Part shown: in pieces, positions 26,229-34,906 of the stretch
Position numbering within the stretch: the first letter of the stretch is position 1
Layout of the letters: each line of letters starts with the position of its first letter
NCBI GenBank assembly: GCA_003142475.1
Contig: PLMK01000031.1
Location: 1 to 41,432 of the forward strand
Source: Ignavibacteriota bacterium
Lineage (GTDB): Bacteria; Bacteroidota; Ignavibacteria; UBA10030
Reading direction: 5' to 3'
DNA length: 41,432 nt
Position numbers and translations under genes: made by a program
The notes under the pieces: generated by a model
The model's input: only the letters and a program-made list of their open reading frames with translations
Told to the model about the DNA's origin: nothing
Database searches by the model: none

Positions 26229-27021
26229 TCTGTACGATCTCCCGATTGAGCTTCCCGGATTTAAACCCTTCTTCATCTATAAGCACTTCTTTATATCCCA
26301 ACGATATCAAAAAACTCTGCACATCACTAAATATAGTTGTAAGCTTCGGAATAGCTAAAGCATCCACCTCGATCTTTGCAGTTGTCTGAAAGTGCCGCAC
26401 ACGTACATTCGTAAATCCTTTTTCTCGAATGTACCTCTCCGCCTGAGCAATCATACCAATAGAAGCTCTATCGATCATTGTTCCATAAGGAATACGTGAA
26501 GAAAGGCATGGTGCAGACGGCTTATCGTGATTCGGCAGAGCATATAATAGAGCAGCATCGCGGACATCTTGCTTGGTGAATTGGGCTTCAATCAATGGAG
26601 AGCGGACCTGATATTCTTTTGCGGCAATTCTTCCTGGGCGATAATCTCCGATATCATCTAAATTTGCGCCATCCATTATGAATGGAATATTTTCTTTCTT
26701 TGCGATTTCGCCAAGCTGTCTATAGAGTTCTTGCTTGCAGAAATAACATCGGTTAACAGGATTTGCTGCATAATTCTTTATTTCAAGTTCATTATATGCA
26801 ATTTCCCGAAAATTGAGGTCATACTTTTTGGCAATTCTTTTTGCAAGCTCAATATCTTCCACTGTAATAGTTTCTGTTGCTGCCATTACGATGAGTGCAT
26901 TCTTGCCAAGCATTTTATTGGCAGCAAATGCGACGAGTGTCGAATCCACTCCTCCGGAATACCCGACAATCACTTTTCCCAAACTTTGAATGAGAGCCTC
27001 GAGCTGCTCTGTTTTTTGCAT
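26218..27021 (-). CDS. larE: Pyridinium dithioacid synthase LarE (ATP-dependent sulfur transferase)
   Basis: This 267-residue PP-loop enzyme has the ATP motif GYSGGVDST (20-28) and the family blocks NRCYFCKQELY, DGANLDDIGDYRPG and APCLSSRIPYG. LarE adenylates the LarB product and converts its carboxylates to thiocarboxylates. Three cysteines stand out: Cys92 and Cys95 in a CxxC, and Cys172 in APCLSSR. As I recall, LarE proteins with only the last Cys give up that sulfur, while those with all three bind a [4Fe-4S] cluster and are catalytic. This one fits the cluster type (inference from family knowledge). It is first in the larE-larB pair, convergent with the hydrogenase operon. Confidence 0.92.
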   Translation of the reverse strand: MQKTEQLEALIQSLGKVIVGYSGGVDSTLVAFAANKMLGKNALIVMAATETITVEDIELAKRIAKKYDLNFREIAYNELEIKNYAANPVNRCYFCKQELYRQLGEIAKKENIPFIMDGANLDDIGDYRPGRIAAKEYQVRSPLIEAQFTKQDVRDAALLYALPNHDKPSAPCLSSRIPYGTMIDRASIGMIAQAERYIREKGFTNVRVRHFQTTAKIEVDALAIPKLTTIFSDVQSFLISLGYKEVLIDEEGFKSGKLNREIVQNAK

Positions 27022-27369
27022 GAAGAACCTTTCTGTTTCTAATATAATCTACATAAAAAAGCTGAAAACTGCTTGTGTGTTTCGTGCATTTTCCCGATGA
27101 ATAATTCATTTCTGTGATGAACGTGATGTATAATACAGAGTTTTACTTGCATTTAAATTACAGATTAAATAGATTGACCGGTGAAAAGGTAAGACATAAA
27201 GATCAAGACGAAGTTTGGAATAGCAGCATTAGCCAAAAGAGGCTGTAGAATATTGCAGCCCATTTCATACACGATAGACATATTATACGGCATAGCGCAG
27301 CCTGATACGCATGAATTATAGAGTTACTCTATAACTAAGCGATAGTTAGGATATGCCTGAAAGGAAATT
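27022..27369. other. Divergent intergenic region between larE and the DUF4431-like gene
   Basis: This 348-nt gap must contain two divergent promoters. Besides the palindrome at 27316-27334, listed separately, there is a small hairpin candidate with arms GGCTG and CAGCC near 27240-27260. I see no reading frame or RNA gene. Confidence 0.4.
27316..27334. promoter_or_regulatory. 19-bp perfect palindrome upstream of the DUF4431-like gene
   Basis: Arms TTATAGAGT (27316-27324) and ACTCTATAA (27326-27334) flank a single central T. It ends 35 nt before the start codon at 27370, a typical operator position. The sequence differs from the palindrome at 18727, so a different regulator is implied. Confidence 0.55.
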
Positions 27370-27804
27370 ATGATACCAACATCGTTTAAATATTTCGCGG
27401 TTCTAATTTTTTGCCTCTTTACATTGGCAAGTGCTCAAGATTCCACCCCCAAGCATCCCTCTGTTGTTGAAGGAATATTTCAATCGGGAGAATTCTTTGG
27501 ACCTCCGGGTTACGGTAAAAATTCAAAAACAGATAAGATCGAAAGTTATTATTATCTTCAATTACCGACACCACTTATGCAACAACAAGGCGTTAGCACA
27601 TTGCCTTCCGATGTAAGTACTAGTGCTGGATTGACCTTTTTTGTACAACTCATAGTTAATAATCCTAAAAATGTGAAGGTGAGTTCATATGTAGGTCATC
27701 GTGTTCGTGTCACTGGTAATCTCCTTTCAGCCACTACAGGACATCATCGGACATCTATTTTGCTCGAAGCAAGTAAAATAGAGCTTATCAAGAAGTGGCG
27801 GTAG
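27370..27804 (+). CDS. Small secreted protein, DUF4431-like
   Basis: This 144-residue protein has a clear signal peptide (YFAVLIFCLFTLASAQ). The mature part reads VVEGIFQSGEFFGPPGYGKN ... YYYLQLPTPL ... GHRVRVTGNLLSATTGHHRTSILLEASKI. From memory this is the pattern of DUF4431 proteins, small OB-like beta folds with a conserved TGHH-TxxLL ending. Function is unknown. It is likely periplasmic. A perfect palindrome just upstream suggests tight regulation. The next gene, 293 nt away, is a glycosidase and looks independent. Confidence 0.65.
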   Translation: MIPTSFKYFAVLIFCLFTLASAQDSTPKHPSVVEGIFQSGEFFGPPGYGKNSKTDKIESYYYLQLPTPLMQQQGVSTLPSDVSTSAGLTFFVQLIVNNPKNVKVSSYVGHRVRVTGNLLSATTGHHRTSILLEASKIELIKKWR

Positions 27805-28097
27805 TTGTAATAGTTTTGGTACTACCGAACTAACCGTTCTATGAATTAGTCTGGGGAGCCCATCTCTTCGTAGCCCTCTAGACAAATCCTAAAAGTATGT
27901 CTTTGTCATTAACCGAGTGAGCGTAATTATTTTTCTTGTTGCCTAACATAGGTGCCCCCAAAAAGAATTCGGGGCAAGAAAGCGGACTGGATGAACATCC
28001 CGTTGAAAAACACGAGGTTATTGGGTACGGTAAGCATGGTATCACAGAGATACAGTACAGAATTGAATCTACAGAAACACCAGAAAGGTCTTAGAAA

Positions 28098-30743
28098 ATG
28101 AAAATCATTAAGCTTACGATCCTTGTGAATCTTACCTTTATTGCAAATCTTTTTTCCTATCCGCCTGATGAAAATACAAATCCGGCTCCGTATAAAAATC
28201 CCGCTCTTCCAATTGAAGTACGTGTAAATGACTTGGTATCTCGAATGACACTTGACGAAAAAATTAGCCAGATGATGAATGCCGCCGATTCAATTGGCAG
28301 ATTAGGAATACCGGATTATAACTGGTGGAGTGAAGGCCTGCATGGTGTTGCTATCTCAGGCATTGCAACGGTTTTTCCGCAGTCTATCGGACTCGCTGCG
28401 ACCTGGAACGACAGCTTGCTCAACCGCGTTGCAGATGTTATATCGACGGAGTTCAGAGCGAAATTCAATGACTATCAAAAAAAAGGAGACCATGGCATTT
28501 TCAAAGGATTAACTGTTTGGTCTCCGAATGTTAATATCTTTCGTGATCCACGATGGGGACGAGGGCAGGAAACATATGGTGAAGATCCGTACCTCACTTC
28601 CCGTATGGGCGTTGCTTATGTAAAAGGTATGCAGGGCAGCGATCCAAAATATCTAAAAGTTGTTTCCACGCCAAAACATTATGCGGTCCACAGCGGGCCT
28701 GAATCCGAACGCCACCATTTCAATGCTGTGACGGATTATCGCGACTTCGCTGAAACGTACACACCTGCATTCAAGGCATGTATTACTGAGGGAGGCGCAT
28801 TTTCAATTATGGGTGCGTATCAACGTTATCTCGCCACGCCTTGTTGTGCTAGCGAGTTGTTGTTGAAAAAGGTACTGCGTGAACAATGGAATTTCAAAGG
28901 ATACGTTGTCTCAGATTGCGGCGCTATTTATGATATCTATGGCAGTCACAAATTTGTAAGTACACCGGAGGAAGCTTCCGCTTTAGCTGTCCAGGCAGGC
29001 TGCGATCTCGAATGCGGTGATACTTATAGGTATTTGAAAAGTGCAGTACAGAAAGGTTTACTGAAAGAAACAGACATCGATATTTCTGTCAAGCGACTTT
29101 TTACGGCACGTTTCAAACTTGGCTTGTTCGATCCTCCCGAAATGGTTCGATATGCACAAATACCGATTTCTGAAAACGACAAACCGGCGCATCGTGAATT
29201 AGCACTGAAGGCGGCACGCGAATCGATTGTGCTGCTAAAAAATGAAAATAATTTTCTACCATTAAAGAAGGGCATAAAAACAATTGCCATTATCGGTCCG
29301 AATGCTAATGTGATCGAGGTGTTGTATGGCAATTACAACGGAGTTTCATCGAATCCGGTGACACCGCTCGAAGGAATAAAGAACCGTGCATCTGCATCGA
29401 CAAAAATTGTATATGAACCCGGTTCCAACACAGCCGACGAGTTTCCGATTCTATCGGCAATTCCGGAAGATGCACTTCAAACGGGTTATAAAAATGAAAA
29501 AGGTTTAAAAGCTGAATATTTTGATAATATGAATTTGGAAGGTACGCCTTTTCTAACGCGGATCGATAAGCAGGTCGATTTTGATTTCATCACTAAGCCG
29601 CCATTACCGGATAAAAATATGAAATTCTCAGTGCGATGGACTGGCTGCCTGGCTCCTACTATCACGGATACATATTTCATTGGATTTATGGGGGATGACG
29701 GCTACCGCGTTTTTCTTGACGATTCACTTCTCTTTGCAAATTGGAAAGATCATGCTTCTTCATTAAGTAAAGTCAAGATGGATCTTTCCAAAGGGAAAAA
29801 GTATAAAATCAGGATTGAGTATTATCAAAACATAGGCGGGGCAGTTGCCAGATTTCAATGGGCCAAAAAGGATGAAAATTATACGCAAAAAATCGACGCT
29901 GCTGTGAAACAAGCCGATGTGGTTATCTATGTCGGCGGCATTTCACCTATGCTCGAAGGGGAAGAAATGCCGATTGATATAGAAGGATTTCATCAAGGCG
30001 ATCGCACATCGATTGACCTGCCTACCGTGCAGGATAAAATTTTGAAGAGAATTAAATTATCCGGAAAACCGATTGTGCTCGTGTTGTTAAATGGTAGTCC
30101 GTTATCCGTAAATTGGGCGGAGAAAAATGTCGATGCGATTCTTGAAGCATGGTATCCTGGTGAAGAAGGCGGGGATGCTATAGCGGATGCCATTTTTGGT
30201 AATTACAATCCGGCAGGGCGGCTTCCTCTTACTTTCTATGCATCGGTTAACGATCTTCCTCCATTTGAAGATTACAATATGAAAGGCAGAACATATCGCT
30301 ATTTCGACGGTACTCCTCTCTATGAGTTTGGATACGGCTTGAGTTATACAACCTTCAAATATTCAAACCTAAAGGCGCCGTCAATTGCCAAGACAAATGA
30401 GAATATGAAAATATCGGTTGAAGTTGAAAATACAGGAACGATGAACGGCGATGAGGTAATTGAATTGTATACGAAGATACTCGATGCCAAGGTGCCTGTA
30501 CCCATTCACGCACTTCAAGGATTCAAGCGCATTTTCCTTAAGACGGGGGAGAAGAAAACTATTGAATTCGATCTGAAGCCAGAACAGTTCTCTCTCATAA
30601 ACAATAAGAATCAGCGTGTAGTTGAACCGGGAACTATACAGCTTTACATTGGCGGCTGTCAACCTTCACAAAAAGCTTTGAGCTCAGGTGCCGTACTCAA
30701 AACTAACCTTAAGGTTATTGGAGATGTAAATGTGATCGAATAG
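28098..30743 (+). CDS. Family GH3 beta-glycosidase with PA14 insert
   Basis: This 881-residue exported enzyme has a signal peptide (about 1-20), the GH3 barrel (about 40-340), a second alpha/beta domain interrupted by a PA14 domain (about 469-590; GLKAEYFDNMNLEG, SVRWTGCLAP, GFMGDDGYRVFLDD) and a C-terminal fibronectin-III-like domain (about 765-860). The catalytic nucleophile is Asp273 in VSDCGAI. Substrate-binding motifs include RDPRWGRGQETYGEDP and KHYAVHSGPE. A Glu in the LEGEEMPID block (about 619-626) is the likely acid/base. The W-W-SEGLHGVA start and overall plan fit xylan- or glucan-processing enzymes (beta-xylosidase or beta-glucosidase); which one is open. No transporter or polysaccharide-utilisation pair lies beside it. 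Confidence 0.93.
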   Translation: MKIIKLTILVNLTFIANLFSYPPDENTNPAPYKNPALPIEVRVNDLVSRMTLDEKISQMMNAADSIGRLGIPDYNWWSEGLHGVAISGIATVFPQSIGLAATWNDSLLNRVADVISTEFRAKFNDYQKKGDHGIFKGLTVWSPNVNIFRDPRWGRGQETYGEDPYLTSRMGVAYVKGMQGSDPKYLKVVSTPKHYAVHSGPESERHHFNAVTDYRDFAETYTPAFKACITEGGAFSIMGAYQRYLATPCCASELLLKKVLREQWNFKGYVVSDCGAIYDIYGSHKFVSTPEEASALAVQAGCDLECGDTYRYLKSAVQKGLLKETDIDISVKRLFTARFKLGLFDPPEMVRYAQIPISENDKPAHRELALKAARESIVLLKNENNFLPLKKGIKTIAIIGPNANVIEVLYGNYNGVSSNPVTPLEGIKNRASASTKIVYEPGSNTADEFPILSAIPEDALQTGYKNEKGLKAEYFDNMNLEGTPFLTRIDKQVDFDFITKPPLPDKNMKFSVRWTGCLAPTITDTYFIGFMGDDGYRVFLDDSLLFANWKDHASSLSKVKMDLSKGKKYKIRIEYYQNIGGAVARFQWAKKDENYTQKIDAAVKQADVVIYVGGISPMLEGEEMPIDIEGFHQGDRTSIDLPTVQDKILKRIKLSGKPIVLVLLNGSPLSVNWAEKNVDAILEAWYPGEEGGDAIADAIFGNYNPAGRLPLTFYASVNDLPPFEDYNMKGRTYRYFDGTPLYEFGYGLSYTTFKYSNLKAPSIAKTNENMKISVEVENTGTMNGDEVIELYTKILDAKVPVPIHALQGFKRIFLKTGEKKTIEFDLKPEQFSLINNKNQRVVEPGTIQLYIGGCQPSQKALSSGAVLKTNLKVIGDVNVIE

Positions 30744-30756
30744 ATTATGTATTTTT

Positions 30757-30778
30757 TTCGATATCACCATATATCGAA
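30757..30778. repeat. Inverted repeat downstream of the GH3 gene
   Basis: Arms TTCGATAT (30757-30764) and ATATCGAA (30771-30778) with a 6-nt loop lie 14 nt past the GH3 stop. A T-run precedes rather than follows the stem, so it is not a standard terminator; it may stabilise the mRNA end. Confidence 0.35.
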
Positions 30779-30806
30779 TACTTCTTGATAATCGACCTAA
30801 TAACAT

Positions 30807-31283
30807 GTTAGGCGGGCGAACAGAAAGGTCACCTATAAATGAAATTACTTTTTACTAATATTCGATGGCTTCGTGTTGTTGTCTCTTCATTTTTAATTAT
30901 TGTATTAAGCTTCCTTGTAATCACAATAATAACTACTGGCTATTCCTTTATCTTAGCATTTGAATCACATGGCAAGCCTGACCAAGTTGCAATCAATCAC
31001 TTTGCAGCTACGATTAGCCGATGGTTGATGCCGTTACTTGAAATAACATTCACTTTTGTTATTGCTTTGATCAGCACCAAGAAAGCTATGAACAATATTT
31101 CTATTCATGGTCTTCTAATAGGCATTCTTGTAGGATTACTAAGTACTATAGTGAAAATAAGTTTTGGTGGACAGCTTAATTATCGCACGTATATTTTCTT
31201 TTTTATTACTGTTGGGCTAGGATTTGTTGGTGGTTATTTTAGTCAAAGACAACTTACTAAGAAAATTAAATCGCCCGCCTAAC
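30807..31283 (+). mobile_element. Gene-cassette-like unit bounded by GTTAGGC-type inverted repeats
   Basis: GTTAGGCGGGCG at 30807-30818 and its exact reverse complement CGCCCGCCTAAC at 31272-31283 bracket one gene. The outer heptamers fit the integron core-site consensus (GTTRRRY on the left, RYYYAAC on the right). The gene starts 21 nt after the left repeat, and its stop codon TAA lies inside the right repeat, as is common in integron cassettes. The sequence after the right repeat (CAGCAGCTCCAAGCTGA) resembles the left half of an attC site, but I do not find a matching right half. No integrase gene is present. Call: cassette remnant or decayed attC, moderate confidence. Confidence 0.45.
30839..31282 (+). 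CDS. Small four-helix membrane protein of unknown function, inside a cassette-like unit
   Basis: I do not recognise this 147-residue protein. Hydropathy shows four membrane helices: about 14-40, 58-80, 88-107 and 114-133. The C-terminus is basic (QRQLTKKIKSPA). There are no obvious catalytic residues. It is AT-rich, and its last codons and stop (TCG CCC GCC TAA) are part of the right-hand inverted repeat, so the protein end is dictated by the repeat. This strongly suggests the gene arrived as a cassette. Confidence 0.65.
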   Translation: MKLLFTNIRWLRVVVSSFLIIVLSFLVITIITTGYSFILAFESHGKPDQVAINHFAATISRWLMPLLEITFTFVIALISTKKAMNNISIHGLLIGILVGLLSTIVKISFGGQLNYRTYIFFFITVGLGFVGGYFSQRQLTKKIKSPA

Positions 31284-31468
31284 CAGCAGCTCCAAGCTGA
31301 TGGAATGAGCGTTGTGCAAAGTTCATGGCGAGCATAGGTTAATAGAAATTGAAAATAATTAAATGAACTTGTTTCGCTTGTTACAATTCGATAGTATTTA
31401 ACATAACAACTTAGGTTCATGCCTTCAAACGAATTTCTGTTAGTAGTTTAATTATATTTAAGGAAAAA

Positions 31469-31984
31469 ATGGATACGCGGGAAATCATAAAATCTCAATA
31501 TTACGCATCTCTTGAAATGTTGAAACAAGCAATCTGTAAATGTCCGGAATCTTTGTGGAATAATGAAGACGCCAAGAACAAGTTCTGGCATACAGCATAC
31601 CATGCGCTCTTTTATACACACCTCTATTTACAGGAAACCGAAAAGGAATTTATTCCCTGGGTGAAGCATAGAGATCTACATCAATTTCTGGGACCACTTC
31701 CTTGGCCTCCGCATGATAAACCGAAAATCGGTGAACCATATAATAGAGACGAGATTTTAGAATACCTCGCATTGTGCCAGGAAGAAGTTGACAAGCAAAT
31801 TACTTCCTTAAAGCTCGACGCAGAATCAGGATTTCGTTGGTTGCCATTTAACAAATTAGAGCTGCAACTCTATAATATTCGGCATATACAGCATCATACG
31901 GGACAACTTTATGATCGGCTGGGGGCTCAAGAACACATGGACCTTGTATGGGTTGCTTTGAGACCTGACACTATGAAAAACTAA
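31469..31984 (+). CDS. DinB-superfamily protein
   Basis: This 171-residue helical protein has the His pattern of the DinB/YfiT four-helix metalloenzyme-like fold. HTAYHALFYTH (His41, His45, His51) lies on one helix and HIQHHTGQLYDRLG on a later one, a HxxxH arrangement that usually holds a divalent metal. Other DinB-like features are the opening segment (REIIKSQYYASLEMLKQAI) and the W-rich middle. DinB proteins act as thiol transferases or detoxification enzymes; the substrate is unknown here. The next gene starts 9 nt downstream, so they are probably co-transcribed. Confidence 0.7.
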   Translation: MDTREIIKSQYYASLEMLKQAICKCPESLWNNEDAKNKFWHTAYHALFYTHLYLQETEKEFIPWVKHRDLHQFLGPLPWPPHDKPKIGEPYNRDEILEYLALCQEEVDKQITSLKLDAESGFRWLPFNKLELQLYNIRHIQHHTGQLYDRLGAQEHMDLVWVALRPDTMKN

Positions 31985-31993
31985 TTCTCAGTT

Positions 31994-32335
31994 ATGAGTG
32001 AAACATTTTCTTACTGTGGTTTAGTTTGCACCACCTGCCCTATTTATTTAGCAACGCGGGAAATTGACAAAGAAGAACAGATAAGAAAGAAAACTGAGAT
32101 CGCCAAATTATGTAAAGAACAATATGGAATGAAGTTTGAGCTATCAGACATCACTGATTGCGATGGCTGCTGTACGGAAGGCGGAAGATTATTTTCAGGA
32201 TGTCATGACTGTGCTATTAGAAAATGCACAAAGCAGAAGGCGATAGAAAACTGTGCGTGCTGTTCCGAATATATTTGCCAGAAACTTGAATCCTTTTTTC
32301 GCTACGGATTCAGCCGCAAAGTCGCATTTGGATGA
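31994..32335 (+). CDS. Cys-rich DUF3795-type protein
   Basis: This 113-residue protein carries about 15 cysteines. The N-terminal block is YCGLVCTTCPIYLA. It is followed by DCDGCCTEGGRLFSGCHDCAIRKC and NCACCSEYICQKLESFF, the arrangement of DUF3795 proteins, which are presumed zinc-binding. The function is unknown. It begins 9 nt after the DinB-like stop; such DinB and DUF3795 genes are frequent accessory genes in anaerobes. Confidence 0.75.
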   Translation: MSETFSYCGLVCTTCPIYLATREIDKEEQIRKKTEIAKLCKEQYGMKFELSDITDCDGCCTEGGRLFSGCHDCAIRKCTKQKAIENCACCSEYICQKLESFFRYGFSRKVAFG

Positions 32336-32425
32336 GGTGAAAAATACAATTTCTTAAATGTTTATTGACGTGTTGTAAATCTTCCTTTAGCCCTTCCTGA
32401 AAATTAAGTATATTATGCAAACAAA

Positions 32426-33031
32426 ATGCTTCTGACTGTAATAGAAATATTAGGAATTGCTGTTGCTGCGTTTTGTGGCATTATGGAAGCCAAACGCAAC
32501 GGCATGGATATAATCGGCATTTATACAGTGGCGTTTATTACGGCGCTCGGCGGCGGAACTATTCGCGATATTTTATTAAACCGGTATCCGATTTTTTGGG
32601 TGATTCATCCGGAATATGCTACTGGAATTTTTATCCTTTCTGTTGTCACGGCGCTTATTCTCCGGTATAAGCAAATCATTATTCACCCGTATGCGATTAT
32701 CGTTCCGGATGCACTCGCTCTCGGTTTGTACAGCGCGATTGGCGCTGCGTATGCCTTAGAATTGAATCTTTCATGGTTTATCGCTGTGCTTATGGGAACT
32801 ATCACTGCAACCTTTGGGGGAGTCATGCGTGATATCTTTTGCAATAAAGTTCCGGATATATTTAAACATGGCGGACATTTATATGCAACATGCGCACTCA
32901 GTGCGGCAGTTATGTACATCATTGTTAAGTCGGTGACAAACGATCACGCATCCGCGGCGACTGCGAGTTTGATTACAGCGACATCTCTTCGGCTGTTGTC
33001 TGTGAAATTTGATATTACATTACCGATTTAG
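32426..33031 (+). CDS. TRIC-family (UPF0126) cation channel protein
   Basis: This 201-residue inner-membrane protein of about seven helices is built from two tandem repeats, each with a Gly-rich kink and a conserved Arg-Asp: GGGTIRDILLN (42-52) and FGGVMRDIFCN (about 130-140). This is the signature of the trimeric intracellular cation channel (TRIC) homologues in bacteria, formerly UPF0126/YicG. These conduct K+ and other monovalent cations in tested members; some neighbours in other genomes suggest amino-acid links. It stands alone with no clear SD (AAACAAAATG). Confidence 0.88.
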   Translation: MLLTVIEILGIAVAAFCGIMEAKRNGMDIIGIYTVAFITALGGGTIRDILLNRYPIFWVIHPEYATGIFILSVVTALILRYKQIIIHPYAIIVPDALALGLYSAIGAAYALELNLSWFIAVLMGTITATFGGVMRDIFCNKVPDIFKHGGHLYATCALSAAVMYIIVKSVTNDHASAATASLITATSLRLLSVKFDITLPI

Positions 33032-33112
33032 AAAAACAGATGCTCGGATCTTTAGTTCGTGGCAAAAGGAACTGTCATTCTTTAAGCTGTGTTGTTGATA
33101 ATATATATAAGT

Positions 33113-34045
33113 ATGTCAAGAGAACGAAAATATACATTTGGCCCCGTGCCATCGCGACGATTAGGTTTATCGCTGGGTGTAGATGTCATCCCGAAGAAAC
33201 TATGCTCACTTGATTGCGTGTATTGTGAAGTTGGCATGACCGACAAACGTGGCCTTGCGAGAAAAGAATATTTGCCTGTAAATGAAATTCTTGCTGAAGT
33301 GAAAGAAGTCATTGCGGAATATCCGGATCTCGACCACATTACGATCTCTGGTTCCGGCGAGCCAACGCTAAACTCAAAAATCGGCGACATTATCCGCGGC
33401 ATCAAACAAATAACAAATGTTCCAGTCGCAGTGCTAACGAACGGAACATTGCTGAACCTGCCCGAAGTGCGGCAGGACTTACTGGATGCAGATATTGTTT
33501 CACCATCACTAGATGCAGTCTCGGCAGATGTTTTTGAAAAAGTCGACCGCCCCAATCCTAAACTCCGTATAGATACGATTATCGACGGGATTAAACTATT
33601 CCATCAGGAATACAAAGGCATAATGTGGATCGAAATTCTTTTTGTTAAAGGTATGAACGATCACGATGAGGAAGTGTTCAGGATGAAACAGGTGCTTGAT
33701 GAAATCCAGCCGGAAAAAATTCATCTCAATACCGTCATCCGCCCACCTGCATATGCAATTGCACAGCCGGTTGGAGAAGAACGTTTGAAGGAGATTCAAA
33801 AAATACTGGGTGAACGGAGTGAAATAGTCGGAGTATTTAAAGAGACACACAAAACTTTACAGCATAACGCTGATGGACAGGCGATTCTCGCATTGCTTAA
33901 GCGCCGCGCAATGACTGTCGATCAGATGACGGAATCGTTAGCTATGCGGAAAGAAAATATTATCGCATCGCTGAAACAGCTGGATCTAGGAAAATTTATT
34001 AAATCTTACATATTCAACGGAGAAGAATACTACCAGGCACTGTAG
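33113..34045 (+). CDS. Radical SAM protein (COG0731-like) with C-terminal winged helix
   Basis: I start at the ATG at 33113 (MSRERKYTFGPVPSRRLG, 310 residues), the typical beginning of this family; a GTG 8 codons earlier is less likely. The radical SAM cluster motif is CSLDCVYC (Cys31, Cys35, Cys38), followed by SGSGEPTLN, LTNGTLL, and a strand with SLDAVSADVF. Residues about 250-310 look like a small winged helix (LLKRRAMTVDQMTESLAMRKENIIASLKQLDLGKFIKSYIFNGEEYY). It likely uses S-adenosylmethionine and a [4Fe-4S] cluster in the cytoplasm; the substrate is unknown. It converges with the next minus-strand gene. Confidence 0.85.
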   Translation: MSRERKYTFGPVPSRRLGLSLGVDVIPKKLCSLDCVYCEVGMTDKRGLARKEYLPVNEILAEVKEVIAEYPDLDHITISGSGEPTLNSKIGDIIRGIKQITNVPVAVLTNGTLLNLPEVRQDLLDADIVSPSLDAVSADVFEKVDRPNPKLRIDTIIDGIKLFHQEYKGIMWIEILFVKGMNDHDEEVFRMKQVLDEIQPEKIHLNTVIRPPAYAIAQPVGEERLKEIQKILGERSEIVGVFKETHKTLQHNADGQAILALLKRRAMTVDQMTESLAMRKENIIASLKQLDLGKFIKSYIFNGEEYYQAL

Positions 34046-34158
34046 AAGTCAAGTTGTTTAGGATTTTCAACATCTTGCTTAAAACGATTCCAACAAGTGA
34101 ACTAGGTTTACCCTAAGTTGGAATAATCTCTGAAATCATTTTTGTATTAACTTTTCTT

Positions 34159-34800
34159 CTAGTGAATTGCTCCAATCTGATTTCCAATAATGATGGCAAG
34201 GTTAACGGCTTCATGGACAACAGGAATAACTTGTTTATCACCGGATATTTTGATTATAACTTCCGAACTAGTAATGAATGCATTTGCGGATAACTTTATA
34301 AATGAAACAATTGCGTTGCGCAATTGTTCATTGTTCAGCAGGTTTAGAGCATTCTTTTCATTTTCCGTCATAACTTCAACAATTTTGTCAAACTCTTCAT
34401 AGCTTGTACCAAAATGCGGAGTTGAAAGGGCGGATCTTCGCTGAACGTTGAAACGAAATGGAACAATATTGGGAAGAGACACAACAATCATTACACATGC
34501 CATATCAACAGCAGTTGCCTTTGCGACTTTTCCCCCAGTTACTATCGAGTTTCGACTTCTGCGAGATCTCCCTCCGAAAATTCTAATTTTCACTCCGGAA
34601 ACTTGACCTCGAACGGCACACCATACAGCGTCCAATTGTGGGTGAGTGCTGACAACGTGCGTGAGTTTCAGTGCTTCCTGTGCCTGAGTAACTGCTTTAA
34701 CAACACGGCGTTTTGCCCGCGATTTCATCCATACAAATAAAACAATGAAACCAACAAATACACATGCAATAACCGCGGCGAGAGTAAAATCACTATCCAT
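34159..34800 (-). CDS. Unknown protein with N-terminal membrane anchor
   Basis: I do not recognise this 213-residue protein. It has one membrane helix (about 6-24, LAAVIACVFVGFIVLFVWM) followed by a basic patch (KSRAKRRVV), so the bulk should be cytoplasmic. The soluble domain has beta-rich segments (VKIRIFGGRSRRSRNSIV, DMACVMIVVSLPNIVPFRFNVQRR) and a C-terminal helical part. The form, an anchor plus a domain that holds an internal hydrophobic sheet, recalls DUF3137-like anchored proteins, but I would not assign it. Not linked to a neighbour by spacing. Confidence 0.6.
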   Translation of the reverse strand: MDSDFTLAAVIACVFVGFIVLFVWMKSRAKRRVVKAVTQAQEALKLTHVVSTHPQLDAVWCAVRGQVSGVKIRIFGGRSRRSRNSIVTGGKVAKATAVDMACVMIVVSLPNIVPFRFNVQRRSALSTPHFGTSYEEFDKIVEVMTENEKNALNLLNNEQLRNAIVSFIKLSANAFITSSEVIIKISGDKQVIPVVHEAVNLAIIIGNQIGAIH

Positions 34801-34906
34801 GATACCGCTCCTTTCAAATTTGTGCTATCTCCCTCTAATTAAAAAACAAGATTACATAAAGATGAATTTCTGTTTCATTCTTTATTTCATCTAAAGGAAA
34901 AATATA

